Under the pieces are notes generated by a model, which did no database searches, was not told the origin of the DNA, and was given only the letters and a program-made list of their open reading frames with translations. Position numbers and translations under genes: made by a program. A stretch of 64,000 nt of DNA from Actinomadura livida. GTDB taxonomy: Bacteria > Actinomycetota > Actinomycetes > Streptosporangiales > Streptosporangiaceae. This document shows positions 31,105 through 40,190 of the stretch, in pieces (positions within the stretch are counted from its first letter, which is position 1; every line of letters begins with the position of its first letter). The stretch is taken from contig NZ_BMRO01000013.1 in assembly GCF_014648675.1 (NCBI RefSeq), positions 124,001 to 188,000 of the forward strand, given 5' to 3'.

Positions 31105-32400
31105 GTGACTGGTATTGAGCGCTCGCAGCAGTTGTTCGACCGTGCCGCCGGGCTCGTGCCCGGGGGCGTCAACTCGCCGGTGCGGGCCTTCGGGGCCGTG
31201 GGTGGCACGCCCCGCTTCATGGCGTCGGGGCGCGGCCCGTACCTGACGGACGCGGACGGCAACGAGTACGTCGACCTGGTGTGCTCGTGGGGGCCGATGA
31301 TCCTCGGGCACGCGCACCCGGCCGTCGTCGAGGCGGTGCGGGACGCGGCGGGCCGCGGCACGTCCTACGGGGCGCCCACGCCGGGCGAGGTGGAGCTCGC
31401 CGGGGAGATCGTGGCGCGCACCCCGGTGGAGAAGGTCCGGCTGGTCAACTCGGGCACCGAGGCGACGATGTCGGCGATCCGGCTGGCGCGCGGCTTCACC
31501 GGCCGCACCAAGATCGTGAAGTTCGCCGGCTGCTACCACGGGCACGTCGACGCGCTGCTCGCCGCGGCGGGCTCCGGCGTCGCCACGTTCGGCCTGCCCG
31601 ACACGCCGGGCGTGACGGGCGCGACGACCGCCGACACGCTGATCCTGCCCTACAACGACGTCACGGCGGTGGAGACGGCGTTCCACGACCACGGCACCGA
31701 CATCGCCTGCGTCATCACCGAGGCGGTGCCCTGCAACATGGGCGTGGTGCCGCCGCTGGACGGCTTCAACGCGCTGCTGAAGCGGCTGTGCGAGCGGTAC
31801 GGCGCGCTGCTGGTGATCGACGAGGTGCTCACCGGGTTCCGGGCGTCGAAGTCCGGCTGGTACGGGATCGAGGGCGTGCCGGGCGACCTGATGACGTTCG
31901 GGAAGGTGATGGGCGGCGGGCTGCCCGCCGCCGCGTTCGGCGGCCGCGCCGACGTCATGGACCGCCTCGCCCCCGCCGGTCCCGTCTACCAGGCGGGCAC
32001 GCTGTCGGGGAACCCGCTCGCCACCGCCGCCGGGCTCGCCACGCTCCGCAACGCGACGGACGAGGTGTACGCGGCGATCGACCGGTCGGCGGAGCTCGTG
32101 TCGAAGGCCGCGTCGGAGGCGCTGACCCGGGAGGGCGTCCCGCATTCGGCGCAGCACGCCGGCAACCTGTTCTCGATCTTCTTCACCCGCGGCGAGGTGG
32201 GCGACTTCGCCGCCGCGCAGCACCAGGACTCCAAGGCGTACGCGGCGTTCTTCCACGCCGCCCTGGAACGCGGCGTCTACCTGCCGCCGTCGGCGTACGA
32301 GGTGTGGTTCCTGTCTGCGGCGCATGACGAGGAAGCTCTGGGACGGGTACTGGACGCCCTTCCCTACGCAGCCCGAGCCGCGGCCCGCGCAGCGTCCTGA
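31105..32400 (+). CDS. hemL: glutamate-1-semialdehyde 2,1-aminomutase
   Basis: This PLP enzyme turns glutamate-1-semialdehyde into 5-aminolevulinate. The 431-residue protein has the family start (PGGVNSPVRAF), LVNSGTEATMSAIRLAR, the Asp of VIDEVLTGFR, and the PLP lysine in TFGKVMGGGLPAAAFGG (about 267). The start is GTG 31105. It lies about 2 kb downstream of hemB, divergent from the pseudokinase gene, and completes the C5 route together with hemA, hemB and hemC. A hairpin directly follows the stop. Confidence 0.96.
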   Translation: MTGIERSQQLFDRAAGLVPGGVNSPVRAFGAVGGTPRFMASGRGPYLTDADGNEYVDLVCSWGPMILGHAHPAVVEAVRDAAGRGTSYGAPTPGEVELAGEIVARTPVEKVRLVNSGTEATMSAIRLARGFTGRTKIVKFAGCYHGHVDALLAAAGSGVATFGLPDTPGVTGATTADTLILPYNDVTAVETAFHDHGTDIACVITEAVPCNMGVVPPLDGFNALLKRLCERYGALLVIDEVLTGFRASKSGWYGIEGVPGDLMTFGKVMGGGLPAAAFGGRADVMDRLAPAGPVYQAGTLSGNPLATAAGLATLRNATDEVYAAIDRSAELVSKAASEALTREGVPHSAQHAGNLFSIFFTRGEVGDFAAAQHQDSKAYAAFFHAALERGVYLPPSAYEVWFLSAAHDEEALGRVLDALPYAARAAARAAS

Positions 32401-32429
32401 AAGGCGTCCAGCGTCGTCCTAAACGCCTT
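32401..32429. terminator. bidirectional hairpin between hemL and the DapA-like gene
   Basis: AAGGCGT (32401-32407) and ACGCCTT (32423-32429) form a perfect 7-bp stem with a 15-base loop. It starts right after the hemL stop and overlaps the 3' end of the convergent gene, so it can serve both. Confidence 0.55.
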
Positions 32430-33309
32430 CTAGGGCGAGTGCAGGGAGCGCGTGGAAGGCGGCCAGGGCCGTGGAGACCGATCCAGGGTCCGGTGCGAGC
32501 AGCGGAGCGCGCACCGCGGGTTCGTCGATCACGCCCACCTCGGCGAGGCACCCCTTGAGGACGGCCGGGGCCGGTTCGCTGTACAGCGCCTCCGCCAACG
32601 GGAACAGCGCGTTGTGGAGCGCCAGCCCGCGCGCCGCGTCGCCGTCGCGCGCCGCGGCCGCCAGCGCGGCGTAGGCGGCCGGCGCGAGGCAGGCCGACGC
32701 GGCGACGGCGCCGGCCGCGCCGAGCTGGAGCATCGGGAAGACGTACGCGTCGTCCCCGGCCAGTACCGCCTTGCCCGTACCGGTCGCCAGCAGGGCGAGG
32801 GTGTCGCGGTCGATGGCGCCCGCGCAGTGCTTCATCCCGGCGACGGAGCCGAGGGACAGCAGCCGGACTAGGGTGTCGGCCGCGAGGTGCTTCCCCGTCC
32901 GGTACGGGATGTTGTACGGGAGGATCGGCACGTCCACGGCGTTGCCGATCGCGGCGAAGTGGTCGAGGACGGCCTCGTCCGACGGGCGCAGGTAGTACGG
33001 GACGACGACGAGCAGCGCGTCGGCCAGCGGGGCGCGTTCGCGGGCCTGCCGGATCGACTCCGCGGTGCACATCGTCCCGGCGCCGGCGATCAGCGGCGTG
33101 CCGTGCTCGATCGACACGGCCCGGCACACCTCCAGCACCGTGTGCTGCTCGGCCGGGCTCAGCATGGCGGCCTCGCCGGTCGTGCCGAGCGCCACCAGGC
33201 CGTCCGCCCCGTTCCGCAGGCAGTGGACGGCGAGCCGTTCGAGCGACGCGGTGTCCACCTCGCCGGACGGGGTGAACGGCGTCACGAGCGAGGCGTGGAT
33301 TCCGTGCAT
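32419..33309 (-). CDS. dihydrodipicolinate synthase/N-acetylneuraminate lyase family protein (DapA-like)
   Basis: This 296-residue TIM-barrel aldolase has GTTGEAAML (about 41-49), the catalytic Tyr in LPYNIPYRTG (about 133), and the Schiff-base Lys in GMKHCAG (about 160). True DapA would be expected near dapB or lysine genes. Here it is paired with an exporter-like EamA gene (five-base gap) and a LysR gene, so it may be a catabolic or specialised lyase rather than the housekeeping lysine enzyme. ATG 33309 is the natural family start. Confidence 0.88.
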   Translation of the reverse strand: MHGIHASLVTPFTPSGEVDTASLERLAVHCLRNGADGLVALGTTGEAAMLSPAEQHTVLEVCRAVSIEHGTPLIAGAGTMCTAESIRQARERAPLADALLVVVPYYLRPSDEAVLDHFAAIGNAVDVPILPYNIPYRTGKHLAADTLVRLLSLGSVAGMKHCAGAIDRDTLALLATGTGKAVLAGDDAYVFPMLQLGAAGAVAASACLAPAAYAALAAAARDGDAARGLALHNALFPLAEALYSEPAPAVLKGCLAEVGVIDEPAVRAPLLAPDPGSVSTALAAFHALPALALEGV

Positions 33310-33314
33310 CAGTC

Positions 33315-34280
33315 TCACCTTGTCTCCGCGAGCTTGACGTCGGCGGGGGGCAGGTCGGTGGGTGGCAGGTCGGTGGGTGGCAGGTCGGTGGGCGGGGCGG
33401 CGGCGCGCTGCCGCAGGCGGACGGTCCCGGCGGCGACGCCCGCGACGACGAGGACCGCGCCGGTGAGCCGGGCCGCGTCCACCCGCTCGCCGAGCAGGAC
33501 GACCGCGGAGAGGAGCCCGAACGGCGGGACGAGCAGCGAGTACATGGCGACCGTGCTGGCCTCGTACCGGCGCATCAGCCAGCCCCACGCGCCGAACCCG
33601 CCGAGGGTCGCGGCGTAGGCGATGAACGCCAGCGAGGAGACGCCCGCGACCGACAGGTTCCGCGCCGCCTCCGGGACGGCGCCCGGCCCCTCGAAGAGCA
33701 GCGAGAGGGCGAAGAGGGGGAGCGGCGGCACCAGCGAGACCCACACCATGAACCCGAACGCGTCGACCGGCCCGGTGGCCGCCTGGTTCGTCCGCCGCAT
33801 CGCGATGTTCGCCAGGCCCCAGCTCGCGGCGGCGGCGAGGCAGACGAGGAACGCCCCGGCCGGGCCGCCGCCATCGGACTGCGCCATGCCGATGAGCGCG
33901 ACGCCGCCGAACGCGACGACCATGCCCGCGACCTGCCGGGCGCCCAGCCGCTCCCGCAGCAGCAGCGCCGCGAACAGCGCGGTGAAGATCGCCTGCACCT
34001 GGAGGACGACCGACGCCAGCCCCGCCGGCATCCCCATGTGCATGCCGATGAACAGCAGGCCGAACTGCCCCACCCCGAGCGGCAGGCCGACCAGCACGAG
34101 CCAGCGCGCCGGCACCGGCGGCCGCCGCACGAGGAAGACGGCGGGCACGGCCGCGGCCGTGAACCGCAGCGCCCCCATCAGCAGCGGCGGGAAGTCGTCC
34201 AGCGCCACGCTGATCGGGACGAAGTTGAAGCCCCACATCGCGGCGACCAGCGTGGCGAGGAGGACATGGCGTGGGGTCAT
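33315..34280 (-). CDS. EamA/DMT-family transporter
   Basis: This 321-residue protein has ten predicted membrane helices in two EamA repeats, with the typical N-terminal AAMWGFNFVPISVA and second-half SSLAFIAYAATLGG. The family exports amino acids and other metabolites. The C-terminus ends in a perfect PPTDL repeat encoded by 15-bp tandem repeats at about 33352-33396. It is the first gene of a two-gene unit with the DapA-like enzyme and is divergent from a LysR regulator, suggesting export or uptake of that enzyme's substrate or product. Confidence 0.88.
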   Translation of the reverse strand: MTPRHVLLATLVAAMWGFNFVPISVALDDFPPLLMGALRFTAAAVPAVFLVRRPPVPARWLVLVGLPLGVGQFGLLFIGMHMGMPAGLASVVLQVQAIFTALFAALLLRERLGARQVAGMVVAFGGVALIGMAQSDGGGPAGAFLVCLAAAASWGLANIAMRRTNQAATGPVDAFGFMVWVSLVPPLPLFALSLLFEGPGAVPEAARNLSVAGVSSLAFIAYAATLGGFGAWGWLMRRYEASTVAMYSLLVPPFGLLSAVVLLGERVDAARLTGAVLVVAGVAAGTVRLRQRAAAPPTDLPPTDLPPTDLPPADVKLAETR

Positions 34281-34301
34281 GCGTCCGATCGTCGTCGGCG
34301 A

Positions 34302-34317
34302 CTTGCTTTAGGGCAAG
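34302..34317. promoter_or_regulatory. LysR-type T-N11-A dyad between EamA and LysR genes
   Basis: CTTGC, six bases, GCAAG form a perfect 5-bp dyad that includes T-N11-A (34303 and 34315). It lies in the 73-base divergent region, 21 bases before the EamA gene and 36 before the LysR gene. It is the likely binding site of the LysR protein. Confidence 0.5.
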
Positions 34318-34353
34318 CGAGAATTTCTTGACGTTTCGTTTTAGTATTGCTTC

Positions 34354-35280
34354 ATGCTTGATCTCGAACGGCTGCGCGCGCTGCACTCCGTCGCGACCTA
34401 CGGCTCGGTCAGCGCGGCCGCCGACGTCCTGCACGTGACGACCTCGGCCGTCTCCCAGCAGCTCGCGAAGCTGGAGCGGGAGACCGGCCAGAAGCTCCTC
34501 GAGCGCAACGGGCGCGGTGTCCGGCTCACCGACGCCGCCGAGCTGCTCGTCGCGCACGCCGAGCGCATCCTGTCGCTGGTGGAGCAGGCGCAGGCCGACC
34601 TGGAGGCGCACCGCGGCTCCGTCGTCGGGCAGCTCACCGTCGCCGCGTTCCCGACCGCGGTCCGCGGGCTGATGCCCGCCGCGCTGGGCATCCTGCGCGC
34701 CGACCATCCCGACCTGCGCATCCTGGTCCGCGAGGAGGACCCGAACCAGAGCATGCCGCTCGTGTCGCGCGGCGACTTCGACATGGCGGTCGTCCAGGAC
34801 TGGAACAACGAGCCGCTCCCGCTGCCGGAGGGCCTGTGCAAGGGCGTCATCTGCGACGACGTCGCCGACGTGGCGCTGCCCGCCGGGCACCCGCTCGCCG
34901 GCCGCGACGCGATCGACCTCAAGGAGCTGGCCGGCGACCCGTGGATCAGCTCCTCCCCGGACAGCATCTGCTGCGACTGGCTGCTGCGGACGCTCCGCGC
35001 CGTCGACAGCGAGCCCCGCATCGAGCACATGGTCTACGAGTTCGCCTCGCAGCTGTCCCTGGTCGCGGCGGGGTTCGGCAACGTGATCCTGCCGCGGCTC
35101 GGCCGCTGCGACGTGCCGCCGGGGGTGGCGGTCGTCCCGCTGGCCGACCCCCTGTCGCGCCGGGTCTACGCCCTCTGGCGCGAGGAGGCCGCCCGCCGGC
35201 CCGCGATCCGCGCCGTCGTCGGCGCGCTGCGCGCCGCCGTGCCCCCCGGCATCCCCGTTTTCACCGACGCCTCCGCTTGA
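34354..35280 (+). CDS. LysR-family transcriptional regulator
   Basis: This 308-residue protein has the LysR helix-turn-helix (LHSVATYGSVSAAADVLHVT and SAVSQQLAKLERETGQ) in residues 10-60 and a two-lobe effector domain. The ligand is not predictable. It is divergent from the EamA and DapA-like genes, which it most likely controls through the T-N11-A dyad between them. A Cys pair (ICCDWLL) sits in the effector domain, and whether it matters is unclear. ATG 34354 is the standard family start. Confidence 0.93.
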   Translation: MLDLERLRALHSVATYGSVSAAADVLHVTTSAVSQQLAKLERETGQKLLERNGRGVRLTDAAELLVAHAERILSLVEQAQADLEAHRGSVVGQLTVAAFPTAVRGLMPAALGILRADHPDLRILVREEDPNQSMPLVSRGDFDMAVVQDWNNEPLPLPEGLCKGVICDDVADVALPAGHPLAGRDAIDLKELAGDPWISSSPDSICCDWLLRTLRAVDSEPRIEHMVYEFASQLSLVAAGFGNVILPRLGRCDVPPGVAVVPLADPLSRRVYALWREEAARRPAIRAVVGALRAAVPPGIPVFTDASA

Positions 35281-35365
35281 GTCGCCCGCCCGACCCGCCC
35301 GCCCCGCGGCCGCGGGTGGACCGGTGGGCCGGGGGAGGGGGCGGCGAAGGTACCCTGACCTCGCG

Positions 35366-36004
35366 ATGACTGACAAGACGATCGTTCACCTGATGCGGCA
35401 CGGCGAGGTGCACAACCCCGAGGGGATCCTTTACGGGCGGTTGCCCGGCTACCGCCTCAGCGAGGACGGCGTCCTCATGGCGAAGGCCGCCGCCAAATGG
35501 TTCGCCGACCGGGACGTGGCCGCACTGTTCTCCTCGCCGATGCAGCGGGCGCTGGAGACGGCCGCGCCGCTCGCCGACTCGTTCGACCTGCCCGTGACCG
35601 TGGACGACCGTCTCATCGAGGCCGACAACCACTTCGAGGGCCTGACGTTCGGGGCCGGGGCGGGGTCGCTGAAGCGTCCCGAGCACTGGTACCACCTGCG
35701 CAACCCGTTCCGCCCGTCCTGGGGCGAGCCGTACCGGGCGCTCGCCGCACGGATGCGCGGCGCCGTGATCAGGGCGCGGGAGGCGGCGCGCGGGCACGAG
35801 GCCATCTGCGTCAGCCACCAGCTGCCCATCTACACGCTGCGGCTGCACGCCGAGCGCCGCCGCCTCTGGCACCTGCCGAACAAGCGCGAGTGCTCCCTCG
35901 CCAGCGTCACCAGCCTGACGTTCAACGGCAGCCGGCTCGTGGAGGTCGCCTACAACGAGCCCGCCGCCGGGATCGCGAAGGGACCCAGTGTCCCGGGTGC
36001 CTGA
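35366..36004 (+). CDS. histidine phosphatase superfamily (phosphoglycerate-mutase-like) protein
   Basis: This 212-residue protein starts with the phosphohistidine motif LMRHGEVHNP and has SSPMQRALETAAPLA, the acid segment (DDRLIEADNHFEGL) and the second catalytic His in CVSHQLPIYTL. Members dephosphorylate sugar phosphates or other small esters. It directly precedes the cytochrome c maturation genes in many actinomycetes, as here, with a 46-base gap. The ATG at 35366 opens the first strand without excess residues. Confidence 0.9.
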   Translation: MTDKTIVHLMRHGEVHNPEGILYGRLPGYRLSEDGVLMAKAAAKWFADRDVAALFSSPMQRALETAAPLADSFDLPVTVDDRLIEADNHFEGLTFGAGAGSLKRPEHWYHLRNPFRPSWGEPYRALAARMRGAVIRAREAARGHEAICVSHQLPIYTLRLHAERRRLWHLPNKRECSLASVTSLTFNGSRLVEVAYNEPAAGIAKGPSVPGA

Positions 36005-36049
36005 CGGCGCCGGTAGATTGTGTACTACGTCCTGTAGTAGGAGGGTCCG

Positions 36050-36640
36050 TTGAGCCCCCGAGTCTCCCCACCGCGCGCGGCCGCCGCCGCGGTCGCGCTC
36101 TGCGCGCTGCTGGCCGGCTGCGCCGGGACCGGCGCGGCCGGGAGCGGGCCCGGCGGTGACGACAACCGCTTCATCTCGGGCGACGGGAACGTCACCGAGT
36201 ACAAGCCCGCGGACCGCACGAGCGTGCGGGGCGTCGGCGGCGAGCTGCTGACCGGCGAGCGGTTCGAGCTGTCGGACTTCCAGGGCAAGGTCGTGGTGGT
36301 CAACTTCTGGGCGTCCTGGTGCGCGCCGTGCCGCGGCGAGGCGCCGTCGCTGCAGCACGTCTACACGGAGAAGAAGGACGAGGGCGTCGAGTTCCTCGGC
36401 GTCAACTTCAAGGACTCCAAGCCCAACGCCGAGGCGTTCGAGCGCAAGTTCAAGATCACCTACCCGAGCCTGTTCGACGCCGGCGGCCAGGTGACGCTGG
36501 CGTTCCGCGAGGTGCCGCCGAGCGCGATCCCGAGCACGCTCGTCCTCGACCGGGAGGGCCGGGTCGCCGCCCGCGTCATCGGCGCGACGACCGTCTCCAA
36601 GCTCGCCCCGCTGGTCTCCAAGGTCTCCGCCGAACGATGA
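36050..36640 (+). CDS. TlpA/ResA-like thiol-disulfide lipoprotein
   Basis: This 196-residue exported protein has a signal peptide with lipobox ALLAGC (Cys 24) and a thioredoxin fold with WCAPC (about 89-93) and the cis-Pro at VPPSAIPSTLVL. It reduces the heme-binding CxxCH cysteines of apocytochromes c, taking electrons from CcdA. The start is TTG 36050. It is the first of four System II genes in tight tandem: this gene, ccdA, resB, ccsB. All four products act in or outside the cell membrane. Confidence 0.93.
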   Translation: MSPRVSPPRAAAAAVALCALLAGCAGTGAAGSGPGGDDNRFISGDGNVTEYKPADRTSVRGVGGELLTGERFELSDFQGKVVVVNFWASWCAPCRGEAPSLQHVYTEKKDEGVEFLGVNFKDSKPNAEAFERKFKITYPSLFDAGGQVTLAFREVPPSAIPSTLVLDREGRVAARVIGATTVSKLAPLVSKVSAER

Positions 36641-36653
36641 GCACGGCGGACCA

Positions 36654-37397
36654 GTGAGCTCGGTCGACGATACGGTCGTCAGCGGGTCGCTCGTGGCGGC
36701 GGCGCCGCTGGCGGCGCTCGCCGGGCTCGTGTCGTTCGCCTCGCCGTGCGTCCTGCCGCTGGTGCCCGGCTACCTGTCGTACGTGACGGGCATGTCCGGC
36801 GTCGAGCTGGCCGAGCAGAAGCGGGGCCGGCTGCTCGCCGGCGTCCTGCTGTTCGTCGCGGGCTTCAGCGTCGTGTTCGTCAGCTACGGCGCCGTCTTCG
36901 GGGGGCTGGGCCGGTGGCTGCTGGAGTACCAGGAGCCCATCACCCGCGTCCTCGGCGTCATCACGATCCTGTTCGGCCTCGCGTTCATGGGGTTCGTCCC
37001 GGGGCTGCAGCGGACGGTGAAATCGGGACGGCTGCCCGCGGCCGGGCTCGCGGGCGCGCCGCTCCTCGGCGTCCTGTTCGGCCTCGGCTGGACGCCGTGC
37101 ATCGGCCCGACGCTCGGCGCCGTGCAGAGTCTCGCCGTCACGGAGGCGAGCGCGGGGCGCGGCGCACTACTGTCGCTGGCGTACTGCCTCGGTCTCGGGC
37201 TGCCGTTCGTGGCGGCCGCGATCGGCTACCGCCGGGCGCTCGGCGCGTTCGGCGCGGTGAAGCGCCACTACCCCCTGGTCATGCGGATCGGCGGGGGGAT
37301 GCTCGTCCTCATCGGGGTGCTGCTGGTGAGCGGCCTTTGGGGTGACCTGAACATCGAGCTGAAGTCGTGGATCAGCGGCTTCCAACCGGTGATTTGA
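36654..37397 (+). CDS. ccdA: cytochrome c biogenesis protein CcdA
   Basis: This 247-residue membrane protein has six helices. The redox cysteines are in VSFASPCVLPLVPGYLSY (about 32) and GLGWTPCIGPTLG (about 147). It passes electrons from cytoplasmic thioredoxin across the membrane to the TlpA-like lipoprotein encoded upstream. The start is GTG 36654, 13 bases after the previous stop; the next gene begins one base after its own stop. Confidence 0.95.
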   Translation: MSSVDDTVVSGSLVAAAPLAALAGLVSFASPCVLPLVPGYLSYVTGMSGVELAEQKRGRLLAGVLLFVAGFSVVFVSYGAVFGGLGRWLLEYQEPITRVLGVITILFGLAFMGFVPGLQRTVKSGRLPAAGLAGAPLLGVLFGLGWTPCIGPTLGAVQSLAVTEASAGRGALLSLAYCLGLGLPFVAAAIGYRRALGAFGAVKRHYPLVMRIGGGMLVLIGVLLVSGLWGDLNIELKSWISGFQPVI

Positions 37398-37398
37398 G

Positions 37399-39165
37399 AT
37401 GACTGACTACCAGGGCACGGAAACCACGGACACGACCGGCGCCGCCACCGGCACCGCCGACACGGCGGACACGGCCGACGCCTCGGGCACCCGCGCGCCC
37501 GCCGCGCGGCAGGCGCCGGGGGAGACGCCGCGTCCCGCAGGCATCGGCCCGCTCGGCTGGCTGCGCTGGGCCTGGCGGCAGCTCACCACGATGCGCACGG
37601 CGCTCATCCTGCTGTTCCTGGTGGCGCTCGGCGCGGTGCCCGGGTCGATCCTGCCGCAGCGCGGGCAGGCGCCCGAGCAGGTCGCGGCCTACCTGGAGGA
37701 CCACAAGACCGCGGGTCCGTGGCTGGACCGGCTGTCGATGTTCGACGTGTTCGCCGCGCCCTGGTTCGCGGCGATCTACATCCTGCTGTTCGTCTCCCTC
37801 GCCGGCTGCGTCGTCCCGCGCGCGTTCCAGCACTACCGGTCGATGCGGGCCCGGCCGCCGGCGGCGCCCCGGAACCTCGGGCGGCTGCCGCAGTCCGCGA
37901 AGTACGAGACGGACGCGTCCCCCGAGGACGTCCTCGCCGAGGCGCGCAAGGTGCTGCGCGGACGGCGGTTCCGCGTGGACGTGGCGGGCGGCGCCGCGTC
38001 CGCCGAGAAGGGCTACCTCGGCGAGACCGGCAACCTGCTCTTCCACGTCTCGCTGCTGGCGCTGCTGTTCGCGCTCGGCCTCGGGAACCTGTTCGGCTAC
38101 CAGGGCAACGTGCTGCTGACCGAGGGCAAGACGTTCGCCAACTCGCTGAGCCTGTACGACCAGTTCACCCCCGGGCGGGCCTTCGAGGACGGCGAGCTGG
38201 CCCCGTTCACCCTCACCCTGGACGACTTCAAGGCCGAGTACGAGACCGAGGGCGACAAGCGCGGCCAGGCCACCGCGTTCAACGCCGACATCCGCTACCG
38301 CTCCGGCCCGGACGCCGCCGAGAAGCCGTACGACCTGCGGATCAACCATCCGCTGAACGTCGGCGGGGCGAAGGTGTACCTGCTCGGGCACGGCTACGCG
38401 CCGGTCTTCACCGTGCGGGACGCCGAGGGCGACATCGCGTTCCAGGACTCGGTGCCGTTCCTGGAGATGGAGCCGCGGAACCTGACGTCCGAGGGCGTCA
38501 TCAAGGTCCCGGACGCGCAGCCCGACCAGCTCGCCTTCTACGGGATCCTGTGGCCGACCGCGATGGCGAGCCAGGACGGGAAGCAGATCGTCTCGGGGTT
38601 CCCCGCGCCGCTGCGCCCGGTCGTCACGATCACCTCGTTCAAGGGCGACATCGGCCTCGACTCCGGAACCCCCCAGTCGGTCTACAAGCTGGAGGGGCTC
38701 GGCGAGACGCTGCACCCCGTCAAGGACGGCCAGAAGCTCCTCGAACCGGGCGAGACGTTCGACGTGCCCGGCGGCGGCTCGATCACGTTCGACGGGCTGC
38801 GGCAGTACGTGACGCTCTCGGTCAACCGGGACCCGGGACGCATCCCCGCCCTGGTCGCGGCCATCCTCGCGGTGCTGGGCGTGGCGGCGTCGTTCATGGT
38901 CCGGCGGCGCAGGGTGTGGGTCCGTGCGAGCGCCGCGGAGGGCGGGCGTACGGTGGTCGAGGTCGGTGGCCTCACGCTGGGGAACCCGACCCCCGAGTTC
39001 GACGAGATCGTGACCGCGCTGCGCGGTCCGCAGCACGAGCCCGGCGACGGGCCCGACGACGAGTCCCACCAGGGGCCCGATGAGGGGCCCGGTAGCGAGT
39101 CCGAGTCCGAGTCCGAGCCCGACGCCGACCGCGGATCCGGTCCGGCGACCGAACCGAAGGAGTGA
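37399..39165 (+). CDS. resB: cytochrome c biogenesis protein ResB
   Basis: This 588-residue protein has a Thr/Asp/Ala-rich N-terminal tail, three membrane helices in its first part (one near LILLFLVALGAVPGSILPQR), a large extracytoplasmic domain (about 235-480), a final helix (about 485-505), and an acidic repetitive tail (SESESESEP). ResB and CcsB form the heme-delivery and ligation complex of System II. The ATG at 37399 follows the ccdA stop by one base. The acidic tail carries no recognisable domain. Confidence 0.93.
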   Translation: MTDYQGTETTDTTGAATGTADTADTADASGTRAPAARQAPGETPRPAGIGPLGWLRWAWRQLTTMRTALILLFLVALGAVPGSILPQRGQAPEQVAAYLEDHKTAGPWLDRLSMFDVFAAPWFAAIYILLFVSLAGCVVPRAFQHYRSMRARPPAAPRNLGRLPQSAKYETDASPEDVLAEARKVLRGRRFRVDVAGGAASAEKGYLGETGNLLFHVSLLALLFALGLGNLFGYQGNVLLTEGKTFANSLSLYDQFTPGRAFEDGELAPFTLTLDDFKAEYETEGDKRGQATAFNADIRYRSGPDAAEKPYDLRINHPLNVGGAKVYLLGHGYAPVFTVRDAEGDIAFQDSVPFLEMEPRNLTSEGVIKVPDAQPDQLAFYGILWPTAMASQDGKQIVSGFPAPLRPVVTITSFKGDIGLDSGTPQSVYKLEGLGETLHPVKDGQKLLEPGETFDVPGGGSITFDGLRQYVTLSVNRDPGRIPALVAAILAVLGVAASFMVRRRRVWVRASAAEGGRTVVEVGGLTLGNPTPEFDEIVTALRGPQHEPGDGPDDESHQGPDEGPGSESESESEPDADRGSGPATEPKE

Positions 39166-39169
39166 CGAG

Positions 39170-40150
39170 GTGAGCGACGCCGACCTCGCGAACCTGAGCG
39201 ACAAGCTCATGCTGACCACCGTGGTGATGTACGTGGTCGCGCTGGCGGCCTACGCCGTCGACCTCGGCTTCGGCCGCCGCCGCGCGGCGGCGGAGGCACG
39301 GGAGAAGTCCGAGGCGAAGGTCCTGGTGGGCGCCGCGGGCGCCGCGGCCGACGACCCGGCAACCGCCGAAGCCGGGGACGAGGCCGCGGACGAGGGCGAG
39401 CGCCCGCAGGTCGACTGGGTCCGCCTCGCGGTCTTCATGAGCGTGCTCGGCTGGGCCGCGCACCTCGGCGTCATGGTGTCCCGCGGGCTGGCCGCGAGCC
39501 GCTGGCCGTGGGGGAACATGTACGAGTTCCTCACCGCGATCGCCTTCGCCGCCGTCACCGCGTTCCTGGTCGTGATGTACCGGTACAAGGCGCGGTTCCT
39601 CGGCGCGTTCGTCATGCTGGCCGCCGTCATCGCGCTGGGTGTGGCGAACATCTGGCTGTACGACTCGGTGGGCCCGGTCACCCCGGCGCTGAACTCGTAC
39701 TGGATCGCCATCCACGTCAGTGCCGCGATCGTCGCGACGGGCGCGTTCACCGTCGCGGGCGCCGCCACGATCCTCTACCTGCTGAAGGCCCGCGCCGAGT
39801 CCCGCGGGACCGCCGCGGACGGCGGCGTGCTGGCCCGCATCCCGTCCGCCGAGAGCCTGGACCGCCTCGCGATGCGGGTCACGATGTTCGCGTTCCCGAT
39901 CTGGACGGCCGCGATCGTCATGGGCGCCATCTGGGCCGACCAGGCGTGGGGCCGCTACTGGGGCTGGGACCCGAAGGAGGTCTGGTCCTTCGTCACGTGG
40001 ATCATCTACGCCGCCTACCTGCACGCCCGCGCGACGGCCGGGTGGAAGGGCCGCAAGGCCGCGGTCCTCTCGCTGATCGCCTTCGCGGCCCTGATGTTCA
40101 ACTTCTTCGGCGTCAACTACATGTTCTCGGGGCTGCACTCCTACGCCTGA
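39170..40150 (+). CDS. ccsB: c-type cytochrome biogenesis protein CcsB (CcsA/ResC family)
   Basis: This 326-residue membrane protein has about eight helices and the heme-handling motif WGWDPKEVWSFVTW (about 263), with conserved His residues in neighbouring loops (including IAIHVSAAIVA). It moves heme and, with ResB, attaches it to apocytochrome c. The cytoplasmic loop between helices one and two (about 45-85) is Ala/Glu-rich. The start is GTG 39170, four bases after the resB stop. It ends the System II operon ahead of a bidirectional hairpin. Confidence 0.95.
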   Translation: MSDADLANLSDKLMLTTVVMYVVALAAYAVDLGFGRRRAAAEAREKSEAKVLVGAAGAAADDPATAEAGDEAADEGERPQVDWVRLAVFMSVLGWAAHLGVMVSRGLAASRWPWGNMYEFLTAIAFAAVTAFLVVMYRYKARFLGAFVMLAAVIALGVANIWLYDSVGPVTPALNSYWIAIHVSAAIVATGAFTVAGAATILYLLKARAESRGTAADGGVLARIPSAESLDRLAMRVTMFAFPIWTAAIVMGAIWADQAWGRYWGWDPKEVWSFVTWIIYAAYLHARATAGWKGRKAAVLSLIAFAALMFNFFGVNYMFSGLHSYA

Positions 40151-40164
40151 CCCCGCACCCCCGT

Positions 40165-40187
40165 CGCCCCGTCACCCCGGCGGGGCG
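40165..40187. terminator. bidirectional hairpin between ccsB and the PLDc_N gene
   Basis: CGCCCCG (40165-40171) and CGGGGCG (40181-40187) form a 7-bp GC stem with a nine-base loop in the 40-base gap between two convergent genes. Confidence 0.6.
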
Positions 40188-40190
40188 TCC

